Assembly: GCA_034696485.1 (NCBI GenBank)
Contig: JAQIWT010000730.1
Span: 1-15,669 of the forward strand
DNA: 15,669 nt
Reading direction: 5' to 3'
Origin: Isohypsibius dastychi
Taxonomy: Eukaryota > Tardigrada > Eutardigrada > Parachela > Isohypsibiidae
A program made the translations under genes and the position numbers. Every line of letters starts with the position of its first letter. The first letter of the stretch is position 1. Positions 1 to 8,388 of the stretch are shown here, piece after piece. The notes under the pieces were generated by a model. It was not told the DNA's origin. It worked only from the letters and a program-made list of their open reading frames with translations, and ran no database searches.

Positions 1-1811
1 CACTTGGTCACAAATGAACCATCGCTTCCTTGAGGGAAATGGGACTCTTCGTCGAGGAGAGAGAATAAACCAATTGGTCGGTCTAAAAGCATATTCTGCA
101 AATAAAAATTTTATTTGTTTTGCAACTTAATCGTTTAAAGAAAATCTCACCAAAAGATCCAGATTGTCGGAGTATTCGATGATGTCCATTCCCAATCCTT
201 CATTCTCATACTCACTTTGCTCTTGTTTGAATATTTTCTATCGATTCAAACAAAAGATTAGATATTTTTTGGCCATTGGAAAAAAATTGTCGATGATTAC
301 TAAATAAAAGAATTGCTGGAGTTGTTCATTTGCCAGGTTGATGCATAGTTGTTCGAAAGAATTTCGTGGTAAATTCTCAAATCCGAATATATCAAGGACG
401 CCGATATTGGCTTTGTCCGTGCAGTCCAAGTTTGGTTTCAAGACTTGGTTGATGCGGTAAATAATCCATCCGAAGAGGCGATTGTACAGAACTTTAGCAA
501 TGGAATCCCGGCAATCTAACGGAAAAATATTGAAATACAAGCAAGATTTTCATTAAAATAACCAACCTTCCGCTTCGGCTCGAGTATAAGGTCTTGAAAT
601 AATTTCACCACGTGAATAAATCTCCAGATTTTGAAGCTGGTTCTTCAAGTTGTATTTGTCGATTTTCAAAAGATTCTGCAAATCTCATTCAAATATTCAA
701 CCCTCGATTCCAGTCTAAAAAATTTACCGCAGCGTTCTTCATATATTTCTCCGAGTCCTCAATAAACGGCCGACTGCTTCCAGGTTCTTCACTGAACCGG
801 ATATTTCCGAGCGCCAAAATAGCGGCAAGCACGGTGAAGATGGAGTCTTGTTCCGATCGCGAAAATCCGACGACGGACAACGCACTTGTCAAACTGTCAA
901 AGCTCTGCAGTTTTTGAAGGTCAGCTGCCGATTTTTGTTTATGATGAAGCGTATCGGGTTCCTGCAAGTACCTGCAATGTAAACGACCTGATGAGCCTTT
1001 TTTGATTGCGGAATTTGAGATAGCCTCACCCATAATAAACGTCAGAGTCCAGCTTCAGTTTTTTGAACTGCTCTCTAGGGAGTTCCTGCATGACAATGCG
1101 AAAGATATGGAAATTTGATTCTCCTGGGTTTCGACGAGTGACACGAGATTTTTCCAGGAGGTACTCCGATATCTTTGCGCCCAGCGCTGAAATAAGTTCA
1201 GATTAGCGATCTGAAAGGTCACCGATATTTTGACAACTTACCTCGACCGCTGTCGTCGAAGTAAACCTGGATAAATTTCCCAAACCGACTGGAATTGTTG
1301 TTTAGACAGGTTGTTGCATTTCCAAATGCTTCCAAAACTGGGTTCACAACGATTATCCGCTTTCCGAGTTCGACATCTCCTTTGCAAAGTTCCAGCAAGC
1401 CAGACAGGAACGTCTTGGAGGCTTCCGTTTTTCCCGACCCACTTTCTCCGCTGAAAATGCAGCACTGCGACTTTTTCTGCTCGAGCAGATTTCGGAACAT
1501 GACTGATGCTGAGTTCCTGATGTCCGGAGCGGAAACATTGCGAGGTATCTGAGAACCGAGTCCTTGGTAAGGAACTACGGTCACAGGCTCAAATGGGTTG
1601 ACGGAGATCAGAATTTCTCCAACGCTAGTCTGAAAAGCAAAATGATTCACATTTTGAGATAATATCAAAATAACTGCCGGATGTGATCCCATACAAATAT
1701 TTTCTTCTTCCGGTATCGACACCGCAGAATTCCAACGAGAACCTTCTCGTCGATAAACGAAACTGTCGCCAGATCATCAACATCTTGGTCCAACAACAAA
1801 TTCGATGTCAT
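1..1811 (-). CDS. Unconventional myosin heavy chain, motor domain (5' part; continues beyond the left edge)
   Basis: Actin-based ATPase motor. My exons on the minus strand are 1811-1695, 1629-1242, 1186-1030, 971-728, 675-567, 515-301, 237-151 and 95-1, which join in frame to about 470 residues. Motifs seen: P-loop GESGSGKT (residues 100-107), switch I NNNSSRFG (149-156), LLEKSRV just after it, switch II DIFGFE (380-385), then [19 protein letters not shown] and [13 protein letters not shown]. The wording after switch II resembles class XV/VII/X myosins. Neck and tail lie outside the window, so the class is not settled. The chosen ATG has an in-frame TAA shortly upstream and leads straight into the VDDLATVSF segment that opens the motor core, so no SH3-like subdomain or N-terminal extension is coded unless an unseen exon lies upstream. 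One donor (intron 516-566) is GTTGGT instead of GTAAGT-like. The gene is divergent from chromo-barrel gene A. Confidence 0.93.
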
Positions 1812-2140
1812 ATTGACAGAGAATTATAATCAGGCAAGTAGAAACAATAAGCGCTTGAAAATGGCAATCGGATTGTACGTAGGTGAGGCGAAATGGAACA
1901 GAAAGGACGGGCCACAAAGGGGTCCGCGAAAGAGCGGTCATTGTTGAGGGGTCTGCTCTCAAGTGGTCGACTGGCCACCCTCCGCTCTCTTCGTACTGTG
2001 GTTCAAAATAACGCATCTTTCGTTTCTAATTCCTTTTCCTGCACGTGCGGGTTTCCAAGGAAGTATAGATTCGGAATTTAATTTGTCGGGGCTCGAATTT
2101 GGGTTGATTTTGGAAAATAGTTCTGGAACAATAAACTAAC
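1812..2140. promoter_or_regulatory. Divergent intergenic region between myosin and chromo-barrel gene A
   Basis: These 329 bp separate two start codons that point away from each other, so they probably hold both promoters. The clearest motif is the palindrome GCACGTGC at 2041-2048, which contains the E-box core CACGTG. An open frame on the plus strand (1893-2081, 62 codons) shows no protein-like features and may be a leader ORF or chance. I see no clear TATA box. The promoter role is inferred from gene orientation. Confidence 0.45.
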
Positions 2141-3363
2141 ATGAATCGGAGAATGGCGTGAGTAAATCGTTAAAAACCGTTTTCTAATCGCTCTATTCTC
2201 AAAAGCTTTTTTTTCAGAAGCGAAAATCGAGCCAAGGAGACTGTGAACGAGCAACTGAAGGCATTCTTTCGGGAGTTTAGTATACCGTTATCGCAGGCTG
2301 AGCATTTCTTCACAAAGCTGAGCGCTTTCGTTGAGATCCCGGACGAGCTGCGAAATGCTGCGGAGATGTTACAAGGGCCAATGCCACAATCGCACTCTCC
2401 ACCGAAATCCAGTATTCCTCACAAAAAACGATCAGCATCAACTGCTCCGCGGTCAGAGGTGAGAAGTCGCTCATTACTCTGGAACGCTTGTGTGACGAAT
2501 TCTGTTTTTCAGGGACGAAAACGTGTTGCGAAAACCACTGATCACCACAGAGAACGTTTACTGGAAATTGAAGAAGAACTTCAGAGTCGATTAGATGCCG
2601 TTTCGGAAGAATGCCAGGCCATGAACCAGTTCAGAATGGAAATTGGCAAGTGCAGATCACACTTCGCGGTCATTCACCCTTTTGAAAATTTGTCTGTCGT
2701 AGGCGAGGGAGTACTTTGCTTATCCCATGGATATTACTACGAATGTGAGGTAAGAACTATTTTTTGAAATACTCGTGTCAAAATTGGTTATGAATTGTTT
2801 TTGGTATGAATTCGTCGGGAAAATCACAGATTTATTTGTAGCGAGATCTGTTTTTGATTTATAGGTTATTAGCCGCGGTCCGGGGCATGAGATCGAAGGT
2901 GAGCCTGGAAGAAGGACTCAGAATATGTACTCCGTTCGCTTCAAAGGCTGGTCGAAAAGGTGAGATTATTGAAGGAAATTCGAATCTTTTTCAAACCGTC
3001 TTGGGTCGCAGGTACGACGCTCTTGTTGCCGAGAACAATTTGATCATGCGGAAAACAAAAGCTGGATTCGCCAATGTTTTCGGGATGTTGTTCGCACACG
3101 AATGGAATACTTTTCATTAGTAAGTTCGCACTAATCTTCCACCGATTTCAAAGATAAGAACGCTATCTGCGGAACTTCCGGTTCCACTGAGTTACTAATC
3201 AGTAATTTGTATTTGTTATAGCGCTTCCGCGGGGTTGGAAGAGAAGGATTTGGGTCGAGGATTCTGGCTGTTGAGCGATGATATTTATACCGAATTAGAA
3301 GCGGGATGGAGACGAGAGACAAAACAGCCTGTTGGGTTTGCCGAATTCTGCGGACGAACATGA
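2141..3363 (+). CDS. Chromo-barrel protein A: coiled coil, MRG15-like barrel, novel C-terminal domain
   Basis: Exons 2141-2157, 2218-2458, 2513-2749, 2865-2959, 3012-3119 and 3222-3363 give 279 residues. Order: helical N-terminus (about 10-55), basic low-complexity linker with likely nuclear signals (KKR, GRKR; 70-92), charged coiled coil (98-130), chromo-barrel (148-210), conserved C-terminal domain (210-279, ending CGRT). The barrel shows GEGVLCL, YYYECE, VRFKGW and an AENNLI strand, matching MRG15/MSL3-type barrels (VLCF, YEAK, HYSGW, PESRVL). Counterparts of MRG15 aromatic residues Y26, Y46 and W49 are Y162, F191 and W194, so methyl-lysine binding is plausible. No MRG domain follows. The tiny first exon supplies the only ATG before the N-terminal helix. 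A paralogue (gene B) starts about 2.6 kb downstream of its end and shares the three 3' intron positions. Function is inferred: a nuclear chromatin reader or adaptor. The barrel call is fairly firm; the role is unknown. Confidence 0.75.
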
Positions 3364-3716
3364 ATTTGTGGAAGTTCCTTAGCAGTTGCTACCTTGACGT
3401 TGGGTAGAAATTTTCTTTCGATGAGGAGGTGGCGTTTTTCCCGATTTTTCTTCGTTTCAATGTTGAGATCAAAAACTTTGAAATGTTCAGTGTCGCCACA
3501 ATTTTTGTTATTTATATTGCTGCCCGAAGGAAACTGATCTAAAACGCCAACCTCACTAATTCATTTACCAGCTTGTTTCGCGCTAAATTTTGATTTGTTC
3601 GAGAATAAATTCCCAATGCTTATTAGTTACTCCTAGTTACACAAGTTGCAGGAAAATAACTTCACACCAACAAATCATTAGGAGCAATATTTTGAGCAAA
3701 AGATGACAGTGAATAA
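3364..3716. other. Convergent intergenic region, 3' ends of chromo-barrel A and POLA2
   Basis: This 353-bp AT-rich stretch lies between two converging stop codons. It contains the polyadenylation signal AATAAA (3604-3609) for the plus-strand gene. I find no canonical AATAAA for POLA2 on the minus strand here, and no conserved-looking ORF, RNA gene or mobile element. Confidence 0.5.
3604..3609 (+). terminator. Candidate polyadenylation signal of chromo-barrel gene A
   Basis: A canonical AATAAA hexamer lies about 240 bp after the stop codon of chromo-barrel gene A. It is the only such hexamer I noticed on the plus strand in this interval. The 3' end itself cannot be seen from DNA. Confidence 0.4.
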
Positions 3717-5667
3717 TTAAATGCGGACCACCTGAACTGCGGTATTCGCAGTGATGTCCGTACATTCTGTGCCGATGTCGCCCAGCGAAATATGTATTCT
3801 GGAATACGATCCTCCAGACTGACCTTTGGATAGCTTCCCGGGGTTAACGCAAATTGTACCCTCCACATTCTTCACAAAAGTCGGCAGACACGACGGCGTA
3901 ATCAGCAAATGCGGCTTTTGTGATATCCTGGCGTGCTGATGCAAAGCAGGAATATCGACGGGGACTTCAGGTGGATAAAGCGGATAAAAGCTCTGCTGAA
4001 GCAGCAGATTCCCGACAATCCGAGAAGCCCAGTCACCTGAATTCGATTTGGATAATCCTCGCTGTTTTATATGCTTGATAATATCAGTCGATGTAATTCC
4101 CACGACGACTCCATTTATATTCAGCAACGAAGGCTCGGGTGCGAAAGTCACTTTTTGGAGGAAATCGGAATCACTGAAGTTATCGAAATCGACAAAGCAT
4201 GTTTCCGGTTGGAACGCAGGAACGGGATAAACAGGGAAATCCACAAGCTGACCAACACTTGGGACAAGAATCAGATGGATATTCCGCTTGGTGACAACTT
4301 CGTCGAATATCAGTTTCATCTGAAATCAAACAAATTATTCCATCGTTAGAAGTCCAAGAATGCAAAACTTACGAGGCCTCTGAAATAGTCTTCTATTGTG
4401 ACATTATCGGAGATGAAGGCATTGGATTCGACCAGTTTTTCGTCGAGGAAAGGTCCCATTAGAATCAACACATCCGGTTGAGATTTGTCCAAATCTTTGA
4501 TTAAATCGGTCAAGGGGTCCGGAATAGGATCATCTTGCATCTGGTACGGGCCGCAAGCCGCAACTATGTGAAGACTGTCCGATTTCCGTTTGATTAGGAT
4601 TTTGGGAGGAAGAGAACCTAAACGAATAAATCGAATGATTTTCTTTCGACTACGGCTGGTAAATGTAAACAGACCCGGAATTAATTCGGATGCAACAAAA
4701 GCACGTCCGTTTCCGTTCCCTTTAGCAACGACAATCTGTCCCGGAAAGAGGTTATAGTCGTCAACCAAACCGACATCCAGCTGGCTTATTGCTCCTTTAT
4801 ACATGGCACTCGAAGTTTGAAGCACGATATGATGCGCAGAGAGTCCACCATCTTCGTTGGGAAGAATTCGTCCCAACGCGAAAACTTTGTCGCTTGATCC
4901 GATGGTTAAAGGTGACGTGAATCCTGGAACGTTTTCGGCAGCAGCTATCTGATAACCAACCTCATCGATCTTATCGGTAAGGGTCATTGCGACGTCCTGG
5001 TAATGAACAAACATGCAAGGATAATCCTGAGCTAGATATACAGCAGGATCTTGAGGAACAACCTGGGCTCCGCCTTTTGCTACAACAAAATTCCGTCACA
5101 CTGAAGACAAATCAAAAACAGGAAGTTACCGCGAGGTAAGTCATTCCAGCTCTCCTTTTGGCCTGGAATAGCTCCATAAGCTGAAAGAATTTCACCACGA
5201 TTTGATCTTTCGCTAAAACTGATGAGGGGCTTCTTGGCTGAACTGGCACCGTTTTCATCGAACGATAAACCCCCGACCATGAGATCATCGTCAATCAAGG
5301 AATCCTTTGGTTTTCCGGATGCTGATCCCGTTCCGCGACGATTATGAGCGGAACGATTGCTCAGGGGAGTCTTGAAGGCGCTGCCTACTGAGAAAGGCTG
5401 TTTGGGTTTCGGAGCTGGAGAAGCGTGGACGATGACGGGCTGTGCCCTGGCCTTTTCCAAACATTTCGTCTGAAACTGCTTGACGATTTCCATCGATAGG
5501 ACAGCTATCCGTTTTCCTTCGAGAAAAGTTAGGAATTTCATGGCCATATCATCTGGGGGAATTTGGAACATCCTGCAGAGAGTAGCCATTTCTTCTGCCA
5601 CTGTCGTGGACTCGAACGACGTCCCGAATGCTTGAAACTCTTCCTCAACAGATTCAGTTGAGGTCAT
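3717..5667 (-). CDS. POLA2: DNA polymerase alpha-primase B subunit (POLA2)
   Basis: Regulatory second subunit of the primosome. It tethers the polymerase alpha catalytic subunit to primase during initiation of replication in the nucleus. Exons 5667-5130, 5079-4373 and 4319-3717 join in frame to 615 residues (human about 598). Seen: helical N-terminal domain (1-75); basic/Ser/Pro linker (95-175) with TPLS and SASG stretches suitable for phosphorylation; an OB-fold region around FALGRILPNEDGG and LDVGLVDDYNLFPGQIV; then the inactive phosphoesterase-like core with AACGPYQMQDDP and VLILMGPFLDEKLV (GPFLD at 388-392), and a C-terminal NPGKLSKGQSGGSYSRI segment typical of the family. ATG at 5667 is preferred to an in-frame ATG at 5706 because the latter would add a hydrophobic stretch foreign to the family. 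The second intron acceptor is TTGTAG at 5080; a nearer-upstream CAG would give a stop. Divergent from chromo-barrel gene B. Confidence 0.95.
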
Positions 5668-5927
5668 TGTAAAAGTGGGTGGCCAAATAAGAAGGACAAG
5701 AATCACAGCTGGGTCCGGAAACCAATTGTGTCAAAATCAGAGGTATGTGTGTCTGATTTTCTTTGAAAATGGAAAGCGGGAATACAGCAGGCGTGAGTGG
5801 ACCATCGCAAATAACAAACGCAAACAATGCTGCTCCGCCGTAATCTGAAGAACGGGGGGGGGGGGAAGGAATTTGCGCTCTAGAATTCCGTTTCTTGCTT
5901 CCCATTTCCTTCCTGATTCCCTTCAAA
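5668..5927. promoter_or_regulatory. Divergent promoter region of POLA2 and chromo-barrel gene B, with a G12 run
   Basis: Only 260 bp separate the two start codons, so a shared bidirectional promoter is likely (inferred from orientation). A run of twelve G lies at 5854-5865. Just after it, ATTTGCGC (5871-5878) resembles part of an E2F-type site, as might be expected for a replication gene, but the match is partial. No TATA box is evident. Confidence 0.45.
5854..5865 (+). repeat. Homopolymer G12 tract
   Basis: Twelve consecutive G in the POLA2/chromo-barrel B promoter region. A similar C-rich tract occurs before the MOSPD2-like gene. Such runs are mutation-prone and error-prone in assembly, so the exact length should be treated with care. 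Confidence 0.85.
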
Positions 5928-6778
5928 ATGCCTCGATCTCGAGCGAAAATAGACGACCGCGAGAAACGCTTGGTGGAAGTCGATGACGAATTACAGAAAC
6001 TGCTGGATGAATCTGCACGGGCTTCTCGTGACAGAGCGCAGTTCAAGTTTAGTCCCCGTAAGTGTCCAAAATTCTATCCCGCGATCTACCTAGGTCGTAC
6101 ATGTAACATTTGCTGTAGTCTCTGTTTTTTCTCAGTTCTTTGATTTCAGTAGACAATGTATTGTGCCTGTCCGCTGGATACTTCTTCGAAGGCGAGGTAA
6201 AGCTGGCTGACATTCCAGCGTAATGTTTTCAGCTAAAATCGTGTATCTGCTCCTGTGTAATCAGGTCCAGGTCCCTTTTCATGTTGCACCTGATGTCGAC
6301 ATCAAAGCACCGAAAACCAAACGCCCGAAGCTTACAGTGAAGAACATCGATAGCAGCACGCTCGTCACGTACATGATCCGATTTCCTGGATGGACGGAGA
6401 GCCAGTAAGCTTTTGACTTCGGGGTATGAGCATCCTGCCATGAGCATCTTGTTTTGTTTTGATATAAGGTTCAATGAGGAAATTCCGGAGAATGAACTGA
6501 TATTGAGAAACAATGGCACGCCCGAGCGCGTCTTTGGAATGTTGTACGCTCACGAATGGAATTTGTATCAGCGGTCAGCCATCGTCAACTGTGGCTTTGT
6601 TGCTTATGGTATTTTTATGTTTCTTTGATTGTGTAGAGAGAAACGAGGAATGACATCTGAACAGCTCGGGGCAGGATTGTTCGAATTAAGCGACGAAGAT
6701 TATTCGATGTTGGAAAAGCAGTGGCAGGAAGTGCGTAGCACGACAGTCTCTTTCGGAGAATATTGCGGCAGAACGTAA
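5928..6778 (+). CDS. Chromo-barrel protein B (short paralogue of A)
   Basis: Exons 5928-6057, 6150-6196, 6265-6404, 6469-6573 and 6637-6778 give 187 residues. It starts with MPRSRAK and a charged coiled coil (8-40, REKRLVEVDDELQKLLDE) that aligns with protein A's ERLLEIEEELQSRLD, and it lacks A's N-terminal helix and linker. The chromo-barrel follows (44-118): NVLCLSAGYFFEGE, a longer basic insert (60-90), then YMIRFPGW and IPENELIL. Residues facing MRG15 Y26, Y46 and W49 are F56, F99 and W102. The C-terminal domain (119-187) contains VFGMLYAHEWN and GEYCGRT, nearly the same as A. The last exon is 142 nt in both genes and the three 3' introns have the same positions and phases (0, 2, 2), so the pair arose by gene duplication. 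Family and function unknown beyond the barrel; a nuclear chromatin role is inferred. The last donor used here (GTCAGC at 6574) is weak but gives the conserved frame. Confidence 0.75.
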
Positions 6779-7061
6779 AATGAGTTCCGCAGAATCGTAC
6801 AACCGACCAAAAAATGTTGACCTGTAATCAAGAGAAACTTTTCACGTACCACCGTCCTGATTTTATCCCCGTTATTCCTTGCCGCGATCGATCTCCGTTT
6901 CCGCTCCTGTATTGTGTGACCTTTGTTGGTGATTTTGTTATCCTTGTTGCAACTATTGTTTTATGGTTTTCGTGATTTTATGAGATTGCGACAGTGAAAA
7001 TCATGATGAAAATCAGTACTCAATCGATTCCGTTTCCCGAAGGTCTTAACAAATGAATGAT

Positions 7062-7098
7062 GATGTTACACAGACGTTATACAGATGTTATACGGACG
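7062..7098 (+). repeat. Imperfect 11-bp tandem repeat, about 3.4 copies
   Basis: Successive units GATGTTACACA, GACGTTATACA and GATGTTATACG are followed by a partial GACG. Units differ at one to three positions. Noncoding, in the 3' region of chromo-barrel B. Confidence 0.7.
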
Positions 7099-7267
7099 AA
7101 TCTCTTTTTTTGTTTTACAGTATTTCCAGATTGCTCAAGACAGTTCTTTCTTTTGTTTCAAAAACTCGGGAGTTTTAGTTTTACTGGACCGGAAGTGACA
7201 TAAAATTGCTTAATGAACGATTTGTTCGTTTGTTGTTGAATTTCATAATGTTTTTTACCAGTGATTC

Positions 7268-7394
7268 ATGCATCGATGCATACCGGAAAAGTTTCACTTG
7301 CATCAGATGCAAGCTCCAAAAATCAGGTTGAAAATCTTGCATCGATGCGAGACTTCGTTTCCAAAATAGTGATGCGGCTGCATCACCGCATCAC
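7268..7394. repeat. Cluster of four GCATC/GATGC palindromes
   Basis: Four dyad elements lie within 127 bp. (1) ATGCATCGATGCAT at 7268-7281, perfect. (2) CTTGCATC-A-GATGCAAG at 7297-7313, perfect 8-bp arms. (3) CTTGCATCGATGCGAG at 7336-7351, one mismatch that would be a G-U pair in RNA. (4) GTGATGC-GGCT-GCATCAC at 7369-7386, which can alternatively pair as GTGATGCGG with CCGCATCAC ending at 7394. All share the GCATC/GATGC core. The function is unknown: dimeric protein-binding sites, RNA hairpins in a 3' end, or the decayed end of a repeat are all possible. Confidence 0.75.
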
Positions 7395-7451
7395 GCTCGA
7401 TACGCGACTGCCGACAGAATAGTTAGGAACATAAACGGAATCTGACAACAA

Positions 7452-8388
7452 CTACGTCTTGCGCTTCCGGCCCTTCTTCTGGACCTCTTTTGGAGCAGCT
7501 TGTGCAGCCGCACCTTCGGCTTTAGTCTTATCTGTAAAAATCGAATACGCGAGGTTAAAACAAATTAATTCATGATTTAATTCCGGTCCTACCGTATTGA
7601 GCCTTCGCATCCAGTCGAGATTGATAATCACGTTTGCTGTCCACAACAAGCTTGGTCTGAAACAGAAAGAAGCTACATAATGTTCATAACTTGTGCGGAA
7701 TATCACACCATAAAAAAGAACATGAAAGTAGAAAATGTTCGATTTCGTTCAAATAGAACTTTATAGCGACGGTAGTTATGTATTCGTTTTTACCGTTGCT
7801 AAAATGTCTCGGATTTCCTTCTGACGGTCACGAATAAGCGGTTGAATTTCCTGAAAAGCGTTCTCGAAGTCGGTCTGGATTGTCTGGCCACCAGATTCCA
7901 ATTCAGATTTTTCCGTCGAGATTTTCCGCTTTTGTTCTGCAACCTTCATGAAAATACTGCGGATGACCAGCTTTGGATCAGCTGATTTGTGCAACACAGC
8001 TGTTCCAGGAATATGATCTTTGCCATGGGAAGTCTTTTCCCATGATAAATCCAAACCCTCTTTCCCACGCATATTCTTGATGTGAATTTTGTATCCAATT
8101 CGTAATCTGAACGCTTTTGTAGCATTCTCTCGGAATGACGGCCAAGAAGGTGAATTGTCGTTTTTCCGAAAATTCTGTTCCGAAACTGGCGAAAACCGAA
8201 CTTGAATATGGGGTCTCGCGGACTACAACATCAAGCTTACCTTGTACTGTCCACGCTTCTGTACCATCCGTAACCTCCAACATTATAGCGTTCTCAAGAA
8301 GCACGAACGAAATTGTGAAATCATGTCCGATACGGTGTTCATCGGGAAAGGTGCGACAAATAAATTCATAATAGTCCGCAGCTGCCAT
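7452..8388 (-). CDS. XRCC4: XRCC4-like non-homologous end-joining protein
   Basis: Scaffold that binds and stabilises DNA ligase IV at double-strand breaks (known for XRCC4). Exons 8388-8241, 8185-7794, 7656-7593 and 7531-7452 give 227 residues. The head domain (1-130) contains IMLEVTDGTEAWTVQVSE, which matches the XRCC4 pattern VITLTDGHSAWTGTVSE. A long helix follows (about 128-200), as in XRCC4. Within it LIRDRQKEIRDI (166-177) lines up with the ligase IV-binding stretch VLNEKKTKIRSL at an equivalent depth. The C-terminus is a short Ala-rich tail ending in a basic KKGRKRKT cluster, a likely nuclear signal. Human XRCC4 is about 336 aa; here the long disordered phospho-tail is absent. PAXX is the main alternative, because of the length, but PAXX lacks the long ligase-binding helix. 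The start is the ATG followed by AAADYY; the next in-frame upstream start-like codon is GTG. Divergent from TRAPPC8. Confidence 0.65.

Larger units (their letters stand above)
6779..7451. other. Convergent intergenic region with repeat and palindrome clusters
   Basis: These 673 bp lie between the stop codons of chromo-barrel B and the XRCC4-like gene. I see no coding sequence and no canonical AATAAA on either strand. The region holds an 11-bp tandem repeat (7062-7098) and four palindromes built on GCATC/GATGC (7268-7394), listed separately. Confidence 0.5.

Noticed and set aside
1893-2081. 62-codon plus-strand ORF upstream of chromo-barrel gene A
   Set aside because: It lies in the shared promoter space, is not in frame with the gene through any clear splice, and shows no domain-like pattern. 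It is kept only as a possible leader ORF.
3131-3361. Minus-strand ORF over the last exon of chromo-barrel gene A
   Set aside because: It is the antisense shadow of a conserved exon whose plus-strand reading matches its paralogue closely.
5665-5706. Longer POLA2 N-terminus from the ATG at 5706
   Set aside because: It would add a hydrophobic stretch (ILVLLIWPP) not expected for a nuclear primase-polymerase subunit; the inner ATG at 5667 fits the family start.
7452-8388. PAXX or centriolar SAS-6/CCDC61 as identity of the XRCC4-superfamily gene
   Set aside because: The head fold is shared, but the TDGxxAWT motif and the ligase IV-binding-like helix at the expected depth favour XRCC4. PAXX remains the second choice because of the length.
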